Made by a program: the position numbers and the translations under genes. Below, one piece after another: positions 1 through 5,817 of a DNA stretch of 5,817 bases; the first letter of the stretch is position 1; each line of letters begins with the position of its first letter. Origin of the DNA: an uncultured Mollicutes bacterium (GTDB lineage Bacteria > Bacillota_I > Bacilli_A > MAG-NZ); NCBI GenBank assembly GCA_913064935.1, contig CAJYBF010000072.1, positions 1-5,817 of the forward strand, written 5' to 3'. The notes beneath the pieces were generated by a model that was given only the letters and a program-made list of their open reading frames with translations, did not search any database and was not told the origin of the DNA.

Positions 1-1
1 A

Positions 2-2497
2 TTAACTTCATGTAATCTAGCAGCAACTGACGGTATGATCGTCGAGACTCATAGTGAAAAAGTTATAGAAGCTAGAAAAAGAAATCTAGAACTTTTATGG
101 GGTCCACATCCAAACGAATGTGTCGTTTGCGAAAAAAGTGGTGAGTGTAAGTTAGAAAAATATAACTACGAATACGATGTAGCAGTAGAACCAGTATTTG
201 ATGCACATAAAAGAAATGAACCAATTAATGAAAGCAATCATTTCTTTGAAATAGATTCAAGAAAATGTATCCTTTGTGGTAAATGTGTTCGCATGTGTGA
301 TGAACAAATGAATATTGGCGCATTAGGATATGTAAATAGAGGAAATGAAACTGTTGTTACATTTGCTCATGATAATTTTGAAGAGGCAGATTGCGTAAGT
401 TGTGGAAATTGTGTAAGTGTATGCCCAACAGGTGCATTGATGCCAAAGTCTAAAAACAAATTTAGAAACTGGGAAACAACTAAGGTTCAAACGACTTGTC
501 CATATTGTGGAGTAGGTTGTCAACTAGACTTAGTTATCTCTAAGGGTAAAGTAGTTAGAGTAGATCCTGTTGTAAATGCAGTTAACAATGGATTATTGTG
601 CGTTAAAGGTAAGTTTGCCTTCAACTTCATAAATCATCCGAATAGACTGAAGACTCCTCTTATAAAGAAAAATGGAGTGTTTGTAGAAGCTTCTTGGAAT
701 GAAGCATAATAATTAATCGCAAAAAAAGCACTAGAGATTAAGAGCGTTAATCCAAATGCTTTAGCTGGATTTTCTTCAGCTAGATGTACAAATGAGGAGA
801 ACTACTTGTTCCAAAAGATGATGAGAGCAGTATTAGGAACTAATAATGTCGATCACTGTGCAAGATTATGTCATGCATCAACTGTGGCGGGATTAGCGAC
901 TACATTAGGTAGTGGAGCTATGACTAATAGTATTGATGAAGTAATAAACCACGACGTTATTTTCGTTACTGGGACTAATACTACAAGCACACATCCAATT
1001 ATCGGTGGATATATGAAACAAGCTGTGGCTAATGGAGCGAAATTAATCGTTGCTGAGCCAAGAGAGATTGAATTAGCTAAACTAGCTGATGTATTTATAC
1101 AAATACAGCCAGGAAGTAACGTGGCATTGTTTAAGGGTATGATGCATCATATCTATAAGATGAATCTTCATAACGAAGAGTTTATAAAATTAAGAATAGA
1201 AGGATTTTCTGAGTTTGTAGAATCTATCAAAAAATTTACTACGGCTGAAGCAGCAGAAATTTGCGGATGCGATAAACATTTAATTGAAGAAGCTGCTGAA
1301 ATTTATGCTCAAGAAGAAAAAGCAGGATTGTATTACTCAATGGGTGTTACGCAACACTCTCAAGGAACAAACGGAGTGAAGTCTGTAGCAAATCTAGCAA
1401 TGCTTTGTGGACATATTGGAAAAGAATCTTCAGGGATTAATCCTTTGAGAGGGCAAAACAATGTTCAAGGTGCATGTGATTTAGGTGCTTTACCTAATAA
1501 CTATACTGGATATCAAAAAGTATTTGATCAAAACGTTAGAGAAAAGTTCGAAAAGGCCTGGGGAGTTGAATTAAGCAACGAAGTTGGTTTAACTGTTCCT
1601 AGAGTAATTGATGGATTAGTATCAGGTGAAGTTAAGTTCCTATATATTATGGGGGAAAACCCTATGGTAAGTGATCCGGATATAAATCACGTAATTAAAG
1701 GACTTGAAAACGCTGAGTTTTTAGTAGTTCAAGATATATTCTTAACTGAGACGGCCGAATATGCTGACGTAGTATTACCAGCAAGTTCATATGCTGAAAA
1801 AACTGGAACATTCACCAACACTGAACGTAGAGTTCAGTTAGTGAATAAAGCAATTGAGCCAGTGGGTGAAAGTAAACCTGACTGGGTTATCTTACAAGAA
1901 GTTATGACCTCTATGGGTTATCCACAAAATTATAATTCTCCTAGTGAAATAATGGATGAAATAGCTCAAGTTACACCGATTTATGGTGGAATGAGTTATG
2001 AAAGAATTATTAACGGTGGATTACAATGGCCATGTCTAGATAAAAATCATATGGGAACTAGGTTCTTACATAAAGACAAGTTTGCTAGAGGTAAGGGACT
2101 ATTCACAGCTATTGAATATGTTTCTCCTATGGAAGTAGCAGATAATGATTATCCAATCACCCTAACTACTGGGAGAACGCTTTATCACTATCATACAGCT
2201 ACAATGACAAACAAAACCGATGGAATCAATAAAATGGTACCTGAGAACTTCTTAGAAGTATCCGAAGGTACTGCGAAAAAATATAACCTAACAAATGGTG
2301 AAAAAACTTATGTTTCTTCTAGAAGAGGTACAACTACAGCGGTTGTGCACGTAGTAGATACAATTAAAGATAATATTATATTTATGCCATTCCACTTTGC
2401 TAAGGGTGCCAATGTTTTAACAAACACTGCTTTAGATGAGTTCTGTGACATTCCTGAGTTGAAGGTATGCGCGGTTAAGTTTGATGATAAGTTGTAA
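2..2497 (+). pseudogene. fdhA: Formate dehydrogenase catalytic (alpha) subunit, 5'-truncated by the window and interrupted by two in-frame stops
   Basis: Molybdenum or tungsten bis-MGD enzyme of the FdhA/FdhF type, which interconverts formate and CO2 in the cytoplasm. The open frame runs from base 2 without a start, so the N-terminus, with most of a [2Fe-2S] domain, lies outside; the Cys at 11-13 is probably its last ligand. Next come a NuoG-like His-Cys cluster motif (H 107-109; C 119-121, 128-130, 146-148), two ferredoxin [4Fe-4S] motifs (266-298 and 392-424) and the catalytic-domain cluster motif CPYCGVGC with its fourth Cys at 599-601. The active site has Cys (TGT 869-871, in CARLCH) where many homologues have selenocysteine. 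The C-terminus is a molybdopterin-dinucleotide-binding domain (MPFHFAKGANVLTN, then VCAVK). TAA TAA at 707-712 breaks the frame at WNEA**LIAKK, where the family has two ordinary residues; the same frame then continues with conserved sequence. The ATG at 35 is internal. Family assignment is firm; whether it makes functional protein is unknown. Confidence 0.9.
707..712 (+). other. Tandem in-frame stop codons TAA TAA inside fdhA
   Basis: Two consecutive stops lie 36 codons after the last Cys of the catalytic-domain [4Fe-4S] motif and 54 codons before the active-site Cys. The flanking residues WNEA and LIAKKALEIK match the usual family sequence in the same frame on both sides. The lesion therefore replaces exactly two codons, with no net frameshift. 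Termination here would leave only the electron-transfer clusters and no active site. Confidence 0.9.
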
Positions 2498-3806
2498 TAC
2501 GGCTGTAATTTTAGCAGGTGGAGAAAGTAGTAGAATGCCTTTCAATAAAGAGTTTGTTAAAGATGGTGAAGTCTATTTAGTACATAAAACTATAGAAAAA
2601 CTAAATAAACTCTTTGAGGAAGTGATTGTAGTAACAAATAATCCAACTCATTATGAAAAAAGCAATTGCATAGTATTACAAGACGAAATTAGAGGTAAGG
2701 GCCCGCTTGCTGGATTAAGCGTTGCTTTAAAGAAATCTAAAAGTGATTACATGTATTTAACTGCTGTTGATATGCCAAACATCAGTAAACTTTTCATAGA
2801 GTTTTTATTAAGTTTAGAGGAAGGCTACGACGTATATTCGACGGAGAATAACAGCTTCGTAGAGCCTTTTCATAGTGTTTACCATAAGAATTGCCTCCAG
2901 GCAATTTCTGAATCAAAAAGTCTATTTTCACTCATTAAAAGTGTTAAATCAAAGATTATTGATTTGAATAAATTAGATATTGGTATTAACGCTACTAAAC
3001 TATTTTTTAATATAAACAACGTTAGCGATTTGAATACTTTTAATAGAAGTGTTGAAGTTCAGATAACTAAATTATTGAACGATGAAGTAATAGAAGTGAA
3101 TGATTTAGTTGTGCAAGAGTATCCGATTACTTTATATGTAAATAATCAAAAGTTAGTGACTATACTTTGTACACCTGAAAATATTGATGACTTGGTTATT
3201 GGTTACTTGAATAGTGAAGGTATAATCGATGTAATAACTGACGTTACATCTATTAATATTCAAAGTAATAGAGTTGATATAAAGCTTTCAAAAGAAGTGA
3301 AAATCAAATCTAAAGAGAAAATTCTTTATACAGCATGTGGTGTTGGAACCGAGTACCATGACAAACTTGACCAAATAGTGATTAATACGATGAATATAGA
3401 TATTCAATGCTCACCGAATAAGATTTACGAGTTAACTAAGTATTTAGCTCAAGAAAGTGAGTTGTTTAAGACAACTGGTGGAGTCCATTCTGCTTTATAT
3501 CAATTTGATGATAAGTTGATTTTGATGGAAGATATTGGAAGAAACAATGCAGTTGACAAGATAATAGGTAATATAATGAGGAATAAGGGTTCATTTGATG
3601 GCATGTTGGTTGTCAGCGGAAGACTATCAAGTGATATGGTTTTAAAATGCATATTAGCAAATATTTTAATAGTAATATCTAGGAGTGCACCGACCTCTTT
3701 AGCGATTAAACTAGCTGAAAAACACGGGATTACCCTAATAGGATTTGCTAGAAATAAAAAGATGAATATTTACTCCAATAGGTTTAGAATTAAGGGGCTT
3801 AAATAG
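2484..3806 (+). CDS. fdhD: MobA-FdhD fusion: molybdenum cofactor guanylyltransferase joined to formate dehydrogenase accessory sulfurtransferase
   Basis: A 440-residue protein. Residues about 1-190 are MobA-like, a nucleotidyltransferase that adds GMP to molybdopterin. It shows the loop LAGGESSRMPFNK (10-22; Pro19 stands where Gly is usual), GPLAG (73-77), DMP (96-98) and a closing NINNVSDL segment. Residues about 193-440 are FdhD, which passes sulfur from a cysteine desulfurase to bis-MGD. They show LCTPEN, a Cys285 motif (TACGVG), TTGGVH (330-335), EDIGRNNAVDK (from 349), SGRLSSDM (from 378) and SRSAPTSLAI (from 399). The domains abut with almost no linker. The ATG at 2484 lies inside the end of fdhA, overlapping it by 14 bases, and no good Shine-Dalgarno precedes it, so translation is probably coupled to fdhA. 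A TTG at 2481 is an alternative start one codon earlier. The frame is intact. Making and sulfurating the cofactor in one chain beside its client enzyme fits one pathway; channelling is inference. Confidence 0.93.
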   Translation: MISCNTAVILAGGESSRMPFNKEFVKDGEVYLVHKTIEKLNKLFEEVIVVTNNPTHYEKSNCIVLQDEIRGKGPLAGLSVALKKSKSDYMYLTAVDMPNISKLFIEFLLSLEEGYDVYSTENNSFVEPFHSVYHKNCLQAISESKSLFSLIKSVKSKIIDLNKLDIGINATKLFFNINNVSDLNTFNRSVEVQITKLLNDEVIEVNDLVVQEYPITLYVNNQKLVTILCTPENIDDLVIGYLNSEGIIDVITDVTSINIQSNRVDIKLSKEVKIKSKEKILYTACGVGTEYHDKLDQIVINTMNIDIQCSPNKIYELTKYLAQESELFKTTGGVHSALYQFDDKLILMEDIGRNNAVDKIIGNIMRNKGSFDGMLVVSGRLSSDMVLKCILANILIVISRSAPTSLAIKLAEKHGITLIGFARNKKMNIYSNRFRIKGLK

Positions 3807-3818
3807 CTCTTTTTATTT
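3792..3818 (+). terminator. Weak intrinsic terminator candidate at the end of the mobA-fdhD gene
   Basis: Bases 3792-3799 can pair with 3805-3812 (eight pairs, two of them G-U) around a five-base loop, and T-rich sequence follows. The stem includes the last codons and part of the TAG stop. The stem is short, so termination may be partial. A run of eight T at 3832-3839 follows without a clear GC stem. Confidence 0.35.
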
Positions 3819-3852
3819 GGATGGCCTTCGATTTTTTTTATGAGTGAATCTG

Positions 3853-3881
3853 TTGTATTATGTCTAATATTTTGTTAGAAT
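3853..3881 (+). promoter_or_regulatory. Candidate sigma-A promoter for the cysteine synthase gene
   Basis: TTGTAT (3853-3858) and TAGAAT (3876-3881) are separated by exactly 17 bases. The -10 matches consensus at five of six positions, the -35 only at three of six. Transcription would start near 3888, leaving a leader of about 50 bases that carries the twin palindromes and the ribosome binding site. Confidence 0.45.
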
Positions 3882-3887
3882 AATTTA

Positions 3888-3917
3888 GGTAAACGTTTTC
3901 AAAAAGATAAAACGTTT
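3888..3917 (+). promoter_or_regulatory. Twin AAACGTTT palindromes, probable operator (first one cre-like)
   Basis: The 8-bp palindrome AAACGTTT occurs at 3891-3898 and again at 3910-3917, with centres 19 bp apart. Together they form a 9-bp perfect inverted repeat (AAACGTTTT / AAAACGTTT) with a 9-base spacer. The 14-mer at 3888-3901 matches the CcpA cre consensus TGWNANCGNTNWCA at all positions except the first; the second site shares only the core. The position at and just after the predicted transcription start suits repression by a LacI/GalR-family protein such as CcpA. The regulator is inferred; the repeats are seen directly. Confidence 0.5.
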
Positions 3918-3927
3918 GAAATAAAAT

Positions 3928-3935
3928 AGGGGTGA
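3928..3935 (+). promoter_or_regulatory. Shine-Dalgarno sequence supporting the TTG start of the cysteine synthase gene
   Basis: AGGGGTGA, a strong match to the 16S rRNA 3' end, lies five bases before the TTG at 3941. The protein from this TTG begins exactly where cysteine synthases normally do, so the TTG start is well supported. Confidence 0.75.
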
Positions 3936-3940
3936 GTTAA

Positions 3941-4852
3941 TTGAAGGTAGTAAAATCTGTTCTAGATTTGATTGGTGAAACACCAATAATTGACCTAAGC
4001 GAGTACTTAGGTGCAAACATTTATGGGAAATGCGAATTCTTAAATCCAGCTGGTTCTATAAAAGACCGTATTGGTAAAAGAATGATAGAAGATGCAGAAG
4101 AAAAAGGGTTGCTAGTTAAAGGTATGGATATATGTGAACCTAGTAGTGGGAATACAGGAATTGCATTGTCTATGGTATGAGACATAAAAGGATATAATGT
4201 TAATATTGCTATGCCAGAAAACATGTCTAGCGGAAGAAAAAAACTTATAAGTGGATTTGGTGCTAACTTAATACTAACTCCTGAAGTTGATAGTGTTGAA
4301 GGTGCGTTAGCTGGGATGGAACAATACGTGTGCGACAATCCTAATACTTACGTTCCAAATCAATTTGAAAATGAGTCGAATATTGATGTTCATTATGATA
4401 CAACAGCCGCAGAAATTTGGGAACAACTAGATGGTAAAGTAGATATATTTATCGCTGGGATTGGTTCAGGTGGAACTGTTGCTGGTGTTGGTAAATTTTT
4501 AAAAGAGAAAAACCCTAATGCAATTATTTGTTCAGTTGAACCAACTGGTGTGTCAGCATTATTAGGACATCCACCAGGGCTACACAAAATCGAAGGTATT
4601 GGTGATGGATTCATTCCTGAAATCTTAGATGTAAACGTTATAGATGAAATTATTGAGATTAATGATGTAGAATCACAAAAGATGGCTGCAAAAGTTAGAA
4701 AAGAAAAAGGATTATTAGTAGGTGTTTCAAGTGGGGCTATGATCTTAGCTGCAATCGAAATGGCGAAGAAATATGGGAACGATAAAAATATCGTTGTAAT
4801 TTTAGCTGATAGAGCTGAAAGATACCTTGATTCTGATCTTTTTGTATTTTAA
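3941..4852 (+). pseudogene. cysK: Cysteine synthase (O-acetylserine sulfhydrylase) family, interrupted by an in-frame TGA
   Basis: PLP enzyme of fold type II that makes cysteine from O-acetylserine and sulfide. The frame from the TTG spans 303 codons plus stop, the usual family length. It contains IGETP (11-15), the PLP lysine Lys41 in SIKDR, the substrate loop SSGNTG (68-73), the phosphate loop GSGGT (175-179), GIGDGFIP and VSSGA (262-266). Codon 80 (4178-4180) is TGA, giving SMV*DIKGYNV where homologues usually have a small residue or Cys. The same frame then resumes with good family sequence. The downstream ATG at 4211 has no Shine-Dalgarno, so separate translation of the second half is unlikely. 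In the C-terminal motif, usually SGERY, the protein has Arg291-Ala292-ERY, which replaces the Ser/Thr that contacts the PLP ring nitrogen. These changes suggest decay, though readthrough or a related beta-substituting enzyme is possible. A promoter and operator lie directly upstream. Confidence 0.87.
4178..4180 (+). other. In-frame TGA within the cysteine synthase gene
   Basis: This is the only in-frame TGA in any of the four genes. It sits between the SSGNTG loop and the KGY segment of the family, with no frame change across it. One base change from a Cys (TGT/TGC), Gly (GGA) or Trp (TGG) codon would produce it. Confidence 0.9.
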
Positions 4853-4855
4853 TAT
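4827..4855 (+). promoter_or_regulatory. Possible promoter for rluF overlapping the end of the cysteine synthase gene
   Basis: TTGATT (4827-4832) and TAATAT (4850-4855) are 17 bases apart, each matching consensus at four of six positions. A start near 4862 would place the downstream hairpin at the very 5' end of the rluF transcript. AT-rich sequence gives such matches by chance, so this is tentative. Confidence 0.28.
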
Positions 4856-4866
4856 ATAAAAACAAC

Positions 4867-4900
4867 ACATTATCTATTATAATTAATAGATAATGTTTTT
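4867..4900 (+). terminator. Intrinsic terminator hairpin between cysK and rluF
   Basis: A perfect 13-bp inverted repeat (4867-4879 with 4884-4896) has a four-base loop TAAT and is followed directly by a T run. The stem is almost all A-T, but its length and the T tract fit a rho-independent terminator. It ends only about five bases before the rluF Shine-Dalgarno, so it could also act as a 5' leader structure. Confidence 0.65.
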
Positions 4901-4914
4901 ATTTGGAGGTATTT

Positions 4915-5637
4915 ATGGAAAAGAGATTAAACAAGTATTTGAGTGAAGCTGGTTACTGTTCTAGGCGGGAAGCAGATAGATTGATAGAAAAAGGCATAGT
5001 ATCGGTAAACGGCCAAGTAGCAACAGTAGGCCTAAAGATAAATGATTCTGATATTGTTAAAGTGAACGGTGAAATCATATCTAAAACTGCAAGACCTGTT
5101 TATATTGCCCTGAACAAACCTATGGGAATTACGTCTACTACAGATAGAAATATAAAAGATAATATTGTAGATTTCATGAACTACCCTGAAAGAATCTTTC
5201 ATATTGGACGTTTAGACAAACTAAGTGAAGGACTTATATTTATGACTAATGATGGTGATATAGTCAATAAGATACTTCGAGCGGGTAACAAGCACGAAAA
5301 AGAATATATTGTTACGGTAAACAATGTCATAACCGATGAATTCATAGATGATATGTCGCGAGGTGTATCCATTCTTGATAAAGTTACAAAGGAATGTACT
5401 GTAACTAAAATAAGCGATTATGAGTTTAGTATAATTCTAACTGAAGGAATGAATAGACAGATTAGAAGGATGTGCGATTATTTTTATTATCAGGTTACCA
5501 AACTAAAAAGAATTAGAATAATGAACATAAACTTGGATATTCCAACAGGAAAATGGCGAAAATTAACTGAAAATGAAATAGCTAAGATAAATGAAATGAT
5601 TGAATCTTATACCAAAACAGAGGAAGCAAGCAATTAA
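4915..5637 (+). CDS. rluF: 23S rRNA pseudouridine synthase, RluF type (RsuA/RluB/RluE/RluF family)
   Basis: A 240-residue cytoplasmic enzyme that converts a uridine of 23S rRNA to pseudouridine; the E. coli RluF target is U2604, in the peptidyl-transferase region. Residues about 2-60 form an S4 RNA-binding domain ([18 protein letters not shown]). The synthase domain follows, with [12 protein letters not shown], the catalytic Asp101 in [14 protein letters not shown] (127-135) and NRQIRRM (180-186), and ends near [11 protein letters not shown]. The motifs [23 protein letters not shown] and RIMN resemble E. coli RluF more closely than RsuA or RluB, from remembered sequence. GGAGG at 4905-4909, five bases before the ATG at 4915, fixes the start; a TTG at 4903 overlaps that Shine-Dalgarno and is unlikely. 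The frame is complete with no missing key residue. Terminator candidates lie on both sides, so it is probably a separate transcription unit. Confidence 0.93.
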   Translation: MEKRLNKYLSEAGYCSRREADRLIEKGIVSVNGQVATVGLKINDSDIVKVNGEIISKTARPVYIALNKPMGITSTTDRNIKDNIVDFMNYPERIFHIGRLDKLSEGLIFMTNDGDIVNKILRAGNKHEKEYIVTVNNVITDEFIDDMSRGVSILDKVTKECTVTKISDYEFSIILTEGMNRQIRRMCDYFYYQVTKLKRIRIMNINLDIPTGKWRKLTENEIAKINEMIESYTKTEEASN

Positions 5638-5664
5638 AAACAAGAAAGATATCCTGTTTTTTTT
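5636..5664 (+). terminator. Probable intrinsic terminator after rluF
   Basis: AAAAACA (5636-5642) pairs with TGTTTTT (5655-5661), and after one mismatch G5644 can pair with C5653. A run of eight T ends at 5664. The stem begins inside the rluF stop codon. The stem is A-T rich and thus weak, but the position and T run are typical. The A-rich 5' arm would also give a T tract on the opposite strand, so it could act in both directions. Confidence 0.5.
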
Positions 5665-5817
5665 ATATTAAATCTTTTACATACTTTGCTATTTACTTTG
5701 GATTCGTATTCGATGCAAAACTTTTTATAATGTTAACTTCTCTACCTATTACTAATTTTTTTAAATTCATTTTTATTTTTTTTTCCATCATACTTTATTT
5801 ATTTTGTTTTAATACGT
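5665..5817. other. AT-rich intergenic tail with no supported gene
   Basis: This stretch is very AT-rich, with several T homopolymers on the + strand. No ORF with a ribosome binding site and no convincing RNA or repeat structure is visible. The only coding candidate is a 32-codon minus-strand frame lacking a Shine-Dalgarno, which I do not annotate as a gene. Confidence 0.5.

Noticed and set aside
323..523. Minus-strand open frame of 66 codons inside fdhA
   Set aside because: It lies wholly opposite conserved ferredoxin-motif coding sequence, and its translation looks like no known protein.
719..730. A7 run just after the fdhA stops as a programmed frameshift site
   Set aside because: The run lies downstream of both stops, and upstream and downstream coding are in the same frame. 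Two compensating shifts would be needed, with no supporting signal seen before the stops.
869..871. Selenocysteine codon at the formate dehydrogenase active site
   Set aside because: The codon is TGT, so this is the Cys form of the enzyme.
4178..4180. UGA reassigned to Trp or Gly in this organism
   Set aside because: No gene here ends in TGA, which would fit, but there is only one in-frame TGA in about 1,800 codons and Trp is written TGG throughout. A reassigned codon would appear far more often, and it would not explain the TAA TAA in fdhA.
4021..4614. Two minus-strand open frames inside the cysteine synthase gene
   Set aside because: Both are antisense shadows of clearly conserved coding sequence.
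5693..5791. Minus-strand frame of 32 codons in the AT-rich tail
   Set aside because: It has no Shine-Dalgarno, begins with a lysine-rich low-complexity stretch and resembles no family I recognise. A frame this short is expected by chance.
1..5817. Mobile element or insertion as the cause of the interrupted genes
   Set aside because: No transposase, terminal repeats or target duplications were seen, and both breaks are single-site codon changes with no inserted DNA.

Overview
The window is AT-rich and carries four genes, all on the + strand. They look like the genome of an anaerobic low-GC Firmicute (Clostridia/Tissierellia type). The evidence is a clostridial-style formate dehydrogenase with a Cys active site, Shine-Dalgarno sequences of the GGAGG/AGGGGTGA kind, TTG and ATG starts, and short AT-rich intergenic gaps. 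No rRNA, tRNA, CRISPR array or mobile element was seen. The taxonomic placement is inference from protein resemblance only.

Layout. Bases 2-2497 hold the 3' part of a formate dehydrogenase catalytic subunit gene (fdhA), whose start lies before the window. Its protein is recognisable and in one frame from end to end, but two adjacent stop codons (TAA TAA, 707-712) interrupt it. Overlapping its end by 14 bases is an intact fused gene (2484-3806). It joins a MobA molybdenum-cofactor guanylyltransferase directly to an FdhD cofactor sulfurtransferase. Together the two genes form a unit in which one polypeptide would build and sulfurate the bis-MGD cofactor that the neighbouring enzyme needs.

After a weak terminator candidate, a 134-base gap carries a promoter and a pair of AAACGTTT palindromes. 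The first of these closely matches a CcpA/LacI-type operator. They control a cysteine synthase gene (3941-4852), which is also interrupted, by a single in-frame TGA at 4178-4180. It further carries unusual residues in its conserved C-terminal motif. A 13-bp AT-rich hairpin terminator then separates it from an intact rluF-type 23S rRNA pseudouridine synthase gene (4915-5637). The last 150 bases or so are AT-rich and appear non-coding.

The most notable points are two otherwise well-preserved metabolic genes with in-frame stops beside intact neighbours, the MobA-FdhD fusion coupled to fdhA, and the twin-palindrome operator. True gene decay, stop-codon readthrough and assembly error cannot be told apart from this sequence alone.
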